This document shows positions 47,207-58,293 of a DNA stretch of 64,000 bases, in pieces. Under the pieces are notes generated by a model. It ran no database searches and was not told the DNA's origin. It saw nothing but the letters and a program-made list of their open reading frames with translations. This DNA is from Diphasiastrum complanatum. Lineage: Eukaryota > Streptophyta > Lycopodiopsida > Lycopodiales > Lycopodiaceae. How positions within the stretch are numbered: the first letter of the stretch is position 1; each line of letters opens with the position of its first letter. The DNA is taken from NCBI GenBank assembly GCA_029204225.1, contig CM055109.1, positions 28,600,861 to 28,664,860 of the forward strand, read 5' to 3'. The position numbers were made by a program, and so were the translations under genes.

Positions 47207-47847
47207 CAGAACTTAAACTTAGAAACTTAAGCTTAGATCATAAAAGATTTTAGGTTATCTTGAGTTCTAAGTTTAGAGTCTTAGACTTTTTAAGTTAGAA
47301 GTGGAGAAGTTTAGAAGTCTTAGAATTGCAAGTATTAGAAATTAATCCCATAAGTTAGTAGAAGCTTATGGAAGACCCTTCTTGCTATAAGAAAAGAGGC
47401 ATTTCCCTTGTGAAATAACACTTTGAGATTATGCTAAATTGCTCTCTCTTTGAGACTATCATTCTATTTCTTTGTGTTCCCATTGGAAGGTGCATAGCTT
47501 GAGGGAAGGTGCTCGGGCCTCCTCTTGCCTCCTTTCATCGGTTTTACTTGTGGCATGCTTTTATTTGCTTATTGCTTAGTATTATTCACAAGTCATGTTT
47601 TCTAATCCCTTTTGGGTGTTAAGTAGGATTTAGTCCTCTTGCTAGTTGGGAAGCCTTAGCAAGATTTTATTTGTTGATCCTTGCCAGTTGGGTAAGCCTT
47701 AGCAAGTTCATTTTGTTTATTGGACATTGGCTATTTGGGTACCGCCTTAGCCACATCTTAGTTAGTCTTATTTCCGTTCTGAGCACTAGTTGGGAAAGCC
47801 TTGGTGCTCCCTCCTTTAGACCTAGCCACCGTAGTGGAGTAGAAATA
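47207..47847 (+). repeat. Truncated forward LTR of element J
   Basis: Matches the left LTR from its base about 160 onward (gaacttaaacttagaaactt), lacks an internal segment of about 84 bp at about 47816 and ends at gtagaaata, short of the LTR's final cttcca. The missing start would have joined the polypurine tract. Confidence 0.9.
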
Positions 47848-48704
47848 GGTCTAAAGTAGAGGTTCGTGCATAATATAGTGGTAGACCGGTCGTCCACCTT
47901 CTAAGTTCTACAAGCTTTCAACTATGAATAAAACATAAACAAGGAGGGAGTACCAAGGCTTTCCCAACTGGTGCTCGGAACGGAAATAAAACTAACTAAG
48001 GTGTGGCTAAGGCGGTACCCAACTAGCCAATGTCCAATAAACAAAATAAACTTGCTAAGGCTTACCAACTAGCAAGGATCAACAAATAAAATCTTGCTAA
48101 GGCTTCCCAACTAGCAAGAGGACTAAATCCTACTTAACACCCAAGAGGGATTAGAAAACATGACTTGCGGCTAATACTAAGCAATAAGCAAATAAAAGCA
48201 TGCCACAAGTAAAACCAATGAAAGGAGGCAAGAGGAGGCCCGAGCACCTTCCCTCAAGTTATGCACCTTCCAATGGGAACACAAAGAAATAGAATGATAG
48301 TCTCAAAGAGAGAGCAATTTAGCATAATCTCAAAGTGTTATTTCACAAGGGAAATGCCTCTCTTCTTATAGCAAGAAGGGTCTTCCATAAGCTTCTACTA
48401 ACTTATGGGATTAATTTCTAATACTTGCAATTCTAAGACTTCTAAACTTCTCCACTTCTAACTTAGAAAGCCTAAGACTCTAAACTTAGAACTCAAGATA
48501 AACTAGAATCTTTTATTTTCTAATCTTAAGTTTCTAAGTTTAAGTTTTCTAAGTTAAGTTTTCTAACTTAGAAGTTTAGAATTTAATTAAGTTTCTACCC
48601 ATGGACTTATAACACACATGCCATGGTAGGAGTCTATTAACAAGTACTCATAGTGGACTTACAATACACATGCCATGGTGTTTTATTTTACTTTGTTGCT
48701 AACA
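47848..48704 (-). repeat. Inverted LTR at the right end of element J
   Basis: Reverse complement of the left LTR over about 857 bp, from ggtctaaagtagaggttc at the centre to gttgctaaca at the outer end. It lacks about 30 bp of the U5 end. With the forward copy it makes a palindrome with arms of about 640 bp and almost no loop; tttagacct at 47816 pairs with aggtctaaa at 47847. Confidence 0.93.
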
Positions 48705-48853
48705 ACATGTTGTTTGTGATTTCTCGGACAACTAAACTCAGATCTACGAAAGCTTGCTGTCAATCTTATTCCATTTCCACGTTTGCATTTCTTTATGGTT
48801 GAATTGCTCCTCTAGCATCAAGGGGTTTCCAACAATATTGTGCCTATTCCTAT
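48705..48853 (+). pseudogene. Processed beta-tubulin pseudogene, right part
   Basis: Resumes directly after the TSD with [29 protein letters not shown] and, after a frame change, SRGFQQY. Similarity ends at about 48853, short of the tubulin C-terminal third, so the retroposed copy is truncated or diverged. Confidence 0.9.
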
Positions 48854-49811
48854 CTCTCTTTCCCTATGCCCTGGGGCGCCCTCTCTGCCTCGTTCTTTTT
48901 TTCTTTCTTTGCTCTCGATCCATCGTCTAGCCATGGCAGCGGCCATGCTATCAGCATGATCCAAAGTGGCTCCCCTATCTTCACCGCCCGCTGCTACCTT
49001 TCACGAGTGCAGATTTGATCCATCGGGTTACTTTGGCCATTCTTCTTCTTCTATGTCCAAAGATTTTGCCTATTGTAGGGCAACGATTCTGCCTAATGTT
49101 TGATCTGAAAGCCACTTCTATAGCAACCAAATAGCCCTAACAAATGTCTTTAATGATTTTCTGGCCAACGATGGAGATAGAAGGAGGTGCACTGGCAGCC
49201 TCTCTCATACTGAGAATGGCTAAGAACTACAGCGGTGGCTCATTTTCGGAACTTTATTTTTGCAGCTTTGTCCGTTCACTACAATAGTCATTTTGATCTA
49301 TCTCTTTGGCACTCTCCGTTTGTGTGTTTCATTCATAAACTGCCCACACAAAATAGTCGGACGTAATCCTAATAGACTATGGGATCTGACTACAAAGCAT
49401 TGGACTTTTGCTTACAATCTGCTTACAATCACCAACTGTCGGAACCAGGCCTTCGGCTCAATCCATCTGACTACAAACTGTCGGATCTAAACCACCCTCG
49501 GATCTGAACGCAACAAGCACAAATGCGTTGAACCATCAAAAGTAAACCATATGACCTAGGCCTCAGATCTGACTTGCAAAACCCAATTCCATCATATATA
49601 AACAACCTTCCTTCCTGCCCATCGGACCCAGCCTTCCTTTCTGCCCATCAGACCCTGCCCATCGGACATGACCTCGCACCCAGCCTTCAGATCCCATGGA
49701 ATGTATACCTCTGCCCATCAGACATAAACCTTTGTTTAACGGTCTCCCATTATATGTACATCGGGTCTACCCATCGAACCTGACCTCGCACCCAGCCTTT
49801 TTCAAAATACG
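48854..49811. other. No gene seen; short diverged repeats
   Basis: Words of the form ctgcccatcggaccc and tgacctcgcacccagcc recur irregularly at about 49610-49800. No credible coding region. Confidence 0.45.
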
Positions 49812-51880
49812 ATTCTAAAGATAATTCGATGTAGCCACTACTTCTGTCCACAATTGTTTTGGTGTTTTTGCATGAGCCATCATACACCTAGCAACTTCCA
49901 TTAGTGTACAATTTCTTCGTTCAACTATTCCATTGTGCTAAGATGTGTATGATGCAGTCTTCGTATGCATAATACCTCAATCAGTATAGTAAGCTTTGAA
50001 TTCGTTGAAAATGTACTCACCTCCATGATCTGTGCAAATCTGCTTCAACTTACTGCATGTTTGCTTCTCAGCCCAATTCGTATACTCAACGAATTTTTTG
50101 AAAGCTTTAGATTTTGTACGTATAAAGTATACTACAACAAACTTGCTGAAGTCATCAATAAACGTAATGAAGTACTTTGCATCACCCAACGACAATACTC
50201 CAAATGGTCCACAAATATCTGAATGCACAATTTCAAGTACCTTGGTTGCTTTATAGACATTTTTTTTAAGAAAAGATTCGTAGGTAGTTTGAATATCTCT
50301 ACTTTTAATTTTAACTCTTTCAATTCTCTGACTCTTGTTGGCTTGGTAAAAGGCTTCCATGTTCATGTGACATAGTCTTATGTGCCATAGTATATCTGTC
50401 GATTCTTGAGTTGGATTGGCTTGTTCGATTCGAGTTTGAATGTTCAAGTGACACAAATTTCCTTCTCTGTTGCCTTTAGCAACTAGGTTATCAAAATATT
50501 CCTTGAATGGTTAACAAGAGTTCTTTGTGAAGGTTACTGACATGCCTGTATTGACTATCTTTGCTATGGATAGAAGATCTTTGTCACGAGTAGGGACATT
50601 GAGAACTTCCTCCAGTTTCTTGTCACCCTGATTTGTGTCCAGCCATAGTACACCAGTTCCATCAACATGTGCTTAGAACTGTCTCCAAGTATAATGAATC
50701 TCGAATAGTTTGTTTTCTTGTACTCAGACAATATTTGTTTCAAGGCAACAAAATGTGAGGTGGCTCCCGAATCAAGTACTACTTCTCGAATTTTAGAATA
50801 TGTTGAACAACATTGATCAACACTAATATAAGCTGCTGAGTTTCTTGTTGTCATATCTTCTACTACTCTGGAGCATTCTGTTTTGTCTTCAACATAGTTT
50901 GAATATGAAGGTTCGCTTCGATTCTGCTCCATTTTGTTTCTGGGATTTTGATAACAGTCTACTGCTACATGACCTCGTTTATAACAATGAATGCATTCAA
51001 TCTTTGGATTTAATCAACACTTATCTTCTATGTGACTTGATCTTTTGCATATGTTGCAGATCTTCTTATTACCAAAATTTTTCTGTTGTTTTTCTGATTG
51101 TTGATCATTTGTCTTAGACTCATTCTTTTTAGATGACTCCCTCTTAAACTTAGACTTCTTAGAAGATTTATTCTTCTGAGTAAATAGAGCATTTTTGGAA
51201 TCACCATTGTCATCATAGCGTTCACAAACTTCTACTTCCTCTTTAACTTCGCCTATTGCCTTTTGAAGTGTCATTGTCGTATCTTTTGCCAATAAGGTCC
51301 GAGTTGTGTGGAATGACCTGGGTAGGGCTGAAAATAACTAAGTTGTTTTTCCTTTGAAATTGCATTTTTCTCGGTAGAATTCTACAAGGAAATAAACAGG
51401 TCTTTTATCTTTCATACGAATGTGTTCAGGTCTTTGCCATCCCACTGTAGGTAAGTTAATTGGTCATCCAAGAACATGATTTGATTACAAGATCGAGTCT
51501 CATTCTTGGTTTGCAATTCTTCCCATAAGTCTTTTGCATTCAAAATTGATGTAAGATCTAGCATTATATTGTCATGCACTGAAGACACAATAATTGCTAT
51601 AGCTTTGTCATTTCTCAAACTCCATTCTCGAAGTTCTTTGCCAGGAGTAGCTATTGGCTTCTCCTCTATTGGTTCTACCCATTGCCATAGACCTTTGCCC
51701 TTCAATATGAGTGAAGTCTTTAATTTCCAAATCAAATAGTTTGGAACTTTCTGGATCCAAGATCGTAGTGATCTTAGCCTGAATATTGTTGATCGACGAC
51801 ATCTTCTGTTTTTTGAATAACTCCAGATGCGGCTTGATAATGGATGTATGAAGAATGCTGAGAGGGATGCGAAGATACCA
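49812..51880 (-). pseudogene. Element F: gag, protease and partial integrase (degenerate)
   Basis: Several frames joined by indels and stops. Gag has LKTSLILKGKGLWQWVE and LWEELQTKNETRSCNQIMFL (51735-51412). Zinc-knuckle sequence is CNICKRSSHIEDKC, then CIHCYKRGHVAVDC (about 51060-50960). Protease VVLDSGATSHF (about 50790) keeps the D-S-G triad. GAG-pre-integrase is WHIRLCHMNMEAFYQAN (about 50370). Integrase has IVHSDICGPF (first Asp), CTDHGGEYIF (second Asp) and, after a break, HNGIVERRN with the Glu (about 49925). Sequence ends before RT. Confidence 0.87.
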
Positions 51881-51927
51881 TTGTATCGACTCTGACTTGA
51901 TCTAATACAACTATATCAGTTCTAGAA

Positions 51928-51939
51928 GCTCTGATATCA
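51928..51939 (-). promoter_or_regulatory. PBS of element F
   Basis: The complement reads tgatatcagagc, one mismatch from the initiator-Met PBS, one base inside the CA end of the 5' LTR. Confidence 0.75.
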
Positions 51940-51940
51940 C

Positions 51941-52531
51941 TGTAGGAAAAATAGTAATAATTCTTCCACAAAGAATACGATGAAAGTTTGAATAAATCAA
52001 ACTAATATCAGTGTCTTCAATCAAGTTTCTTTCTGATCTATGTACTAATAGAACAATATTTACCTTGATTAAATTAGCATGCAGAAATCATATGCGGAAT
52101 CAAGAGACAATTTAAGACAATTTTAGACAAACAGAAAAACTATTGATCAAAAACGAAATTATAATTTTGAATCTGAATCAATATACATCTCTTGTTGTCT
52201 TATCTCGTTGTTGTGTCTTTGATTGAATGAGTCTTAGAGTCTCTTTAGTTTGAAAGTTTTTGAGTGAGTTACAACGAGTACTGTACATGTCTTTATATTG
52301 CTACAAGACAGGTCTTTTGGCCTTTTTATTCTGTAATAGTAGATCTAACCATTTACGACGATTGATATTCAAATAGACGCTCTGTTTTCAGGGTCGAATA
52401 ATTTTTGTTCGTGAGTATTTTGCAAAAGTCTGTCTCTTCGTTACAGTTTCATGTTTCGCAAATATTTTGCGACACTTGTCTCTTCATAATAGATATGAAC
52501 TTTAAGATTTTGTTCGCGAATCTTTTGAGTT
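51941..52531 (-). repeat. 5' LTR of element F (outer limit uncertain)
   Basis: On the minus strand it ends in CCTACA just before the PBS. Its outer part runs up to the start of element B at 52532; the LTR may be cut there. It contains several ttcgcgaa/tttgcg words, also present near the 3' end of element E. Confidence 0.6.
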
Positions 52532-53271
52532 TGTTGGAGAGCTTGTGGATCCCAAGGCAACCCTAACCCTAGTTAATAAGTGAGAGGGATTTGGCACTCT
52601 GCATGTGTAAGTCCAACTCGATAATCACATAGTTATTTGATTGATTAGTTAAAAGTTAATAAAGGACTTTAGACCTTTTTGCGGGACTTTTAATGTCGCA
52701 AGGCCTAAATGTCAAGTTAGTGAATAAATTCAGATTCCCACACTTTGATGGTTCCCACACTTTTTTAAACTTCAATAAAAAGAGAGACAAAAGTGGACCA
52801 ATAGGATTCAGAGGCCAGGGTCCTCCTCTCTACTATTAAAAGGGACCAACTCGAGTTGCTTCTGATGTTCATTTTATCATTTCAATAAAGCAGATTGGTT
52901 CTCTTTAGAAATGGATTGATGAATCTCCTTGCTCTTCCTCTCTTTTCCTCCATTTCTCGTGCTTCCTTTATATTTGTTAATTGTTGGATTTGATCATTAT
53001 TGGGATTGCTATTTCTATGCTTTTTGTGAGAGAGAAAAGGAGAGAGAGAAGAGTAAGTTTTTATCATTGTTGTGGATTTAGGCTTAATGGACGTAGTGTT
53101 AATGCTTAGTGTTAATGGATGTTAGTGTTAGATCCTCCATTCATGTTGAGATCTGAACTATACTATCACTCTCATGGGAACGAACCTCCGCGTGACAACT
53201 AACTCCATCTCTTTGATGCTAGATTGACTAGATCTTGGATTCAAGTTAGGCAAGAAAAGAAACCCACTACA
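52532..53271 (+). repeat. 5' LTR of element B
   Basis: 740 bp, TGTTGGAGAGCTTG...CCCACTACA. Aligns end to end with the 3' LTR of element A at 16528-17291. Same cactctcatgggaacgaacc block near the end and caataaagc in the middle. Confidence 0.93.
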
Positions 53272-53275
53272 ATTT

Positions 53276-53293
53276 TGGCACCGTTGCCGGGGA
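53276..53293 (+). promoter_or_regulatory. PBS of element B (Asp tRNA type)
   Basis: tggcaccgttgccgggga has one mismatch to the Athila/Tat-type PBS TGGCGCCGTTGCCGGGGA, complementary to plant tRNA-Asp. It lies four bases after the LTR end. Confidence 0.9.
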
Positions 53294-54492
53294 GCTACGC
53301 CAATTTTTCAGTTTGCAGCATGTTTGGTTGATGGTTAGCTTGCATTAGGCATCTTGTCGTGGCATAAATGGTGTTAGATCTGTATTTTAGAGTTATTTGG
53401 AATTGATCTTGCTTGATTTGAGTGGATTTGCTTGTTTGAAATATTAAACAGGGAAATCTATTCAAATCACCAATCTTAAGATCCATTTGGATCTGAGATA
53501 TCAGAGAAAATAACAAAAATCGGTCAAATATGTCAGATTTGGTCAAAAAGAGACAAAAAGCATCATCAGAGCTCAAAACTTTTTACTCTTTCTCAAGAAA
53601 CTTTTGTCGAGTTGCAGACACCTTCGGTTTTGTTTACAAAACCTTCAGTTTGAAGGGCGAAGATTAATTCCCAGCAGATTTTCAGAAACATAAAAAAAAC
53701 CGCCAAAAAATACTAAAAATTATCAAAACCCTAAAAAATATAGAATAAGAACCTTTGCCCGATTTACTATGCTAAGATGTGATTCAGATCTATCTACTGC
53801 CAGGTCGGCAAAGAATAATACCAAAAATAAAAAGGGTTTCAGAGGATCAGTTGTCATATTGTCATATTTTTGCCAAAAAAGTCACTTTTTTGCAAAATTA
53901 CCAGTATTACTCTTGATCCTTTGCCAAAACCTTCGTCGAGTTTTCAGAACATTCTATTTGTAGAAAAATACTATTTCTGAGTTCGGCGAAGATTCTTCTT
54001 GATCAGATTACAAAAAAATCTTGATTTTTACCCTCGTTAGATTACAGAAACTGTATTTCCTTGTGTCAAAAATCTTCGTCCAGTTTTTCATAGTTTTATT
54101 TGTGTCAGATCTTCCATCTGAGAAGTCGACAAAGGTTATTTTCGAAGAAATTGCCAAAAAAGTTGTTCAGAGAGTTTTTTCCCAACATAGCACTGTTTAA
54201 ACTTCGCCGAGCCAACCTTCACCTAGCGAACCTTCGCCAATCCTATTTTTAGTTTTTGATTTTTAAGATCAAGTCTCTGTCAAAATTTGGATCAAATCTG
54301 ATATATTCTAAATTGAATTCAGAGAGATTTATCATTTTTGAGAAGTATTGATTGATCGAATTTCGGAAAGCTTTTCATCATATAGAATCAGATTCTTGAA
54401 AAGTGGAATAGATCTAGTAGATCTAATCTGAGATAGTTTTTTGAAAAAATCTAGATCCAATCTCATTATCTATTTGATCTAAATTTGTAAAG
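53294..54492 (+). other. Element B leader
   Basis: Non-coding leader of about 1.2 kb with repeated CTTCGCC/CTTTGCCGAGTT and acaaaaagc words. The same words appear in the leader of A and in the spacer before the extra ORF in A. Confidence 0.7.
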
Positions 54493-56410
54493 ATGGCTGC
54501 CCCTAGAGCTGCTCTTGGAGGTGCTCCACAGGAGGTCAATCCAATTATTGTTAGAAGAGCACCCCGATTGGATCTACCCAAATATAATGGATTAACACAT
54601 CTTGTTAGATTTCTTCAAGTCTATGCTGAATCCTGTGAGGTCTATGGTGAGATTTATCCTCAAGATAAACTTAAGATATTTCCTATGGCCTTGACAGGTG
54701 CAGCACAAGATTGGTACTATAACCAAGATGAAACTGAACGTACAGATTGGGAGGTTGTTAAACCAGCCTTATCACACGGTTCAAACCGTGGAAGTTTATG
54801 GAAGACCCTTTCCTACTTTTAAGTAGAATTAAAATGGGAAAGAGAGAAATGGTTCGAGATTACATCGAAAGGGTGAAACGTCTTAGATCTGAATGCGAAC
54901 TTGAGCTGATTAATGAAAATGCCATGATTATGTGATTTTTGTCAGGACTACCTAAACGGATCAGACGTGACCTGAAACGCCATAATGAGTATGCACTTTT
55001 GCAAAATGCTATGGACGATGCAATTTGGGAGGAGGATGAAGATTCATATGATAAGCCGAATGTCAGTATGTTGTCTTATACAACAGGGTAGACTACTACG
55101 ACATCCACCACTATTGCATCAACGAATGCCAATGCTACTGCAGAAATGATGCTCAATGAGTTCGAGAAACTTGGGAAGACCCAGCAGAAACAGATGAAAA
55201 ATTTGTAGTTGCTATTTGATGAGAAGATCAAAGCATTGGAAAATTTTCACGGAGAAGCGAACAAGGAACCTGAGAAGTTTGCAAATAATTCTCCTACCGG
55301 GGAAAATATCTGGTGTTCTATTTGTACAGGAAATCACACAGTGAACGAGTGTCCTCAATTGAAACCTCAATTGAAAAACCGAATGAAAACCAGTGTTTGC
55401 CATCTGTGTAATTCACTTGACCATGAGACTGTTTTTTATAGTTTCAACCCTCGAATAATTCAGCAACAGTATGCCCAGATGGGATATCAAGATCCATAGT
55501 ATGGAGGAAATCCAGCAGCAAGACAGCGACAATCTACTCTTGGATACCCAGAACGTCTAGCTTTGCCTGCCCCACCAAAACACTCTGCTCTTCCTGCCAA
55601 TCTGATGGAACCAGAACCTTACGGAAGTGCTGAGAAATGGAGCTATGGTAATGATCCGGAAGGTGGATCTTCAGAACAGTATGCCATTTATGCTGCCGCT
55701 CAATAACAAGCCTCGAGAAGTTGGACCAGAGCACCACTTGATGCTTTGCATGTGGAGAAAATCACAGAGTTGCAGAATGCCCAAATAAAGGAAAATTTCT
55801 ACCATTCTGTCATGATTGTGGATATGAGCATTGCTATAAAGACTGTCCAGGAAGACCGAAGCCACCACCAGCTACAGCACCTGTAAATTTGATAACAATC
55901 AAGCAAGGATCAGTAGCTCAGAATAAACCAAGTGCACTCTTGATGGTGGTCACTAGAGCACAAAAGCAAAAAGAACCAGTAGTGGATCCAGTACCTGTTG
56001 ATTCTATTCCATTGAACGAAACACCAACAGCATCGGGAGTCTATCCAAATCTTAATACAGAAAAACGAAGATATCAGGATATGAGACAGTGGATTAAACA
56101 TCTGCAAGAAGAAGAGGAACTTGAAGCTGCTAAAGTAACAGCTGAAGTTCGGTCTTCACCATTGCAGCCTCCAAGAAATTTACGTACGGATATGAATGAT
56201 CGATTACATCATCACGAAGAACCCTTCAAGATGACCGAATCGGAAGCATCGCATACAGAATTACTCATGAACATTTTGTCTAGCAAGATCAATATTTCAT
56301 TGGGAGAATTCCTAAAGTTGGTGCCAAAAGCTAAAGAAGTCTTAGCGCAAAAAAAAAGCTCAAGGAAAACTAGAAGTCCACCAGGAGCCACTTTTTTGTG
56401 CTGGATTTGA
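54493..56410 (+). pseudogene. Element B: gag (degenerate)
   Basis: Starts MAAPRAALGGAPQEVNP at 54493. The capsid-like region has LPKYNGLTHLVRFLQVY, MALTGAAQDWYYNQ and, after a frameshift near 54800, DYIERVKRLRSECE and FLSGLPKRIRRDL. Zinc-knuckle-like motifs follow: CSICTGNHTVNEC (about 55315; CX2CX3HX4C), CHLCNSLDHETVF with its last Cys lost (about 55400) and CFACGENHRVAEC, then CHDCGYEHCYKDC (about 55750-55850). The C-terminal linker VTRAQKQKEPVVD to MRQWIKHLQEEEELEAA leads into protease at about 56400. Stops at about 54934, 55089, 55207 and 55497 inactivate it. Confidence 0.85.
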
Positions 56411-57586
56411 AGAATCTAACAATGTACTCCATGTTGGAGCCGCTTGGGAAAGTGAACAAAAGAATATCACTCTGCCGATAGAACATAGACAATTTTCTAA
56501 AGAAGCAACCGTGATAGATGCCAGTTTAGGAGTTAACCTGATTTCTACAAAGCTATGTACAAAATGGGGCCTTACAAAGATTAAACCTGCTACTTTTGCT
56601 ATTAAGCTAGCGGATCAAACGACAGTTCATCTACAAGGAATGGTGGAAGATATACATGTCAGAATTGCAAGAGTACAGTTCGTCATCACTTTCGTCGTGA
56701 TGGACTTACCAGAAGCACCAAATGTCTACCAAGTTCTATTAGGATGTCCATGGTTACGAGTTGTGCAAGTAATTCATAACTAGGATACCGAAAAAATCAC
56801 TTTTAAAAATCGTGAATATGCAGTTAAGGTTGATTCTACAACTTGGACTATCAAACCAGTGGTTCAAAAAGCGGATGACGATTCATCAACAATGGATCAC
56901 ACTTGTGATCAACTAGAGAAAAAATTGGGAGTTCACTACGATTCTCAAACGGATACTGTCAATCGGAATGAAGCTCTTGCAACAATTGATTGTATAGCAG
57001 GATATATGTGTCAACAAGATATTCAATCAGAGTTGAGCCAATCACGTTTCCACTAAATGTGCTGAATGTAGCCTGGATATCAACAGAACCTATACCAGAT
57101 CCAATTGAGGATGATCTCATACCAGTGAGTGATGCCTTAACTTATGATGGCAATGCGGAACTTACAGATGAACAGATTCTACATCATATGGATCCGACCA
57201 GATTTGGAGTGCGTAATGTTCCTGATGAACCAACAATCAAACTGCCCAAAGCAGTTATATTGAAGAGAGGCAGGATCACAGGTTCGATAACAAAGAAACA
57301 AGCTAAGAAATATTATGATACGGTTCTAAAATGGGAAAATCCCCCTCAAAATATCGATTCAAAGAAAGTGCCACCCTTTTTGGATAAAGGCAAAGGAAAA
57401 GTCAAGAATGATCCTTCAAGTCAGATTTCCAGCAAGACATCATCGTCTAGGAAGCCTTCACCTGCGAAAAAAGATTCATCATCTCGAAAGTCATCACCTC
57501 CACGATCAATTCCTACTAAGAAGGCTAAACGAAGGTCCAAGACAAGTCCTTTCGAAAAAAAAACATGCAAATGTAATCCAGCATGA
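56390..57586 (+). pseudogene. Element B: protease and protease-RT connector (degenerate)
   Basis: The frame changes at about 56400 into FLCAGFEESNNVLHVG and the protease ATVIDASLGVNLISTKLC, where the A copy has IDGGS; the catalytic Gly positions are lost here. GCPWLRVV follows, with a TAG at about 56781 shared with A. The connector 56990-57586 has MDPTRFGVRNVPDEP and a Ser/Lys/Arg-rich end. It is not functional. Confidence 0.83.
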
Positions 57587-57589
57587 TAT

Positions 57590-58293
57590 GCCAGAGCATT
57601 TTAAACATTATACACTGGATGATGTGGTTATCATGTTACCTAAAGCACATCGTGAAGAACACATGCCAAAATCTAGAGAGGTTTACGATGGCCCAGCTAG
57701 GATGCAACCAATGAATCTTGCTGAACCAGGAGAACCGGAAAAGATTGTACAAGTGGGATCACAACTTACTCCTGAACAGTATCAAGCACTCCGTTTGTTA
57801 CTTATTAAGTATCAAGATTGCTTTGCATGGACTTATCAAGACTTAAAGGGTATTTCGACATTAGTGATTGAACATATCACACCTTTAGTACTTGATGCAG
57901 TTCCAAAGGTTACAAAGTTCTATCGCTGTAATCCTAATGTGGCAGATCTGATAAAGAAAGAACTTCAGAGACTGCTTAACGCCGATTTCATTTATGAGAT
58001 CGAGCCTACAAAATGGATTTCACCGATTGTCATTGTTCCTAAGAAAAATGGAAAATTGCGAATCTGTGTGAATCTCAAAGCATTGAATAAAGTGCATGAA
58101 AGGATCAGTTTCCATTACCTTTTACTGAAAGCATTTTGGATCGCCTTGCTGGAGTGGAAGCTTATAGTTTCCTGGATGGATTTAGTGGTTACAACCAGGT
58201 TAAGATCGCACCTACCGATCGCCACAAAACCAATTTTGCAATAGAATGGGGCACCTATGCTTACAAAGTAATGCCATTTGGACTCTGTAATGC
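57590..58293 (+). pseudogene. Element B: N-terminal part of reverse transcriptase
   Basis: From MPEHFKHYTLDDVVIML at about 57590 through YQALRLLLIKYQDCFAWTYQ, WISPIVIVPKKNGKLRIC and DGFSGYNQVKIAPTDRHK to YKVMPFGLCNA. The frame lacks the RT catalytic YxDD because of the deletion joining it to the extra ORF. The segment absent from A at about 9977 (SQLTPEQYQ) is present here. Confidence 0.88.

Larger units (their letters stand above)
42458..48704 (+). mobile_element. Gag-only LTR element J with inverted outer LTRs
   Basis: Bounded by the TSD acatg. The left end is a complete LTR in forward orientation (TGTTAGCAAC...). Inside are an Asp-type PBS, a repeat-rich leader and a degenerate gag, but no protease, RT or integrase, as in TR-GAG-type non-autonomous elements. 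The right end is not a forward LTR: a truncated forward LTR (47207-47847) is followed by an inverted LTR (47848-48704) whose U3 start (...GTTGCTAACA) forms the outer boundary. Both outer ends are therefore U3 ends. Confidence 0.92.
49812..51939 (-). mobile_element. Copia element F, minus strand, 3'-truncated
   Basis: Right to left: PBS, gag from MVSSHPSQHSSYIHYQA (about 51880), then MSSINNIQAKITTIL-type sequence, zinc knuckles, protease, GAG-pre-integrase and integrase, stopping at about 49812 within integrase. RT, RNase H and the 3' LTR are absent. It is related to element E in the shared protease and WH.RLCHMN blocks. Confidence 0.87.
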
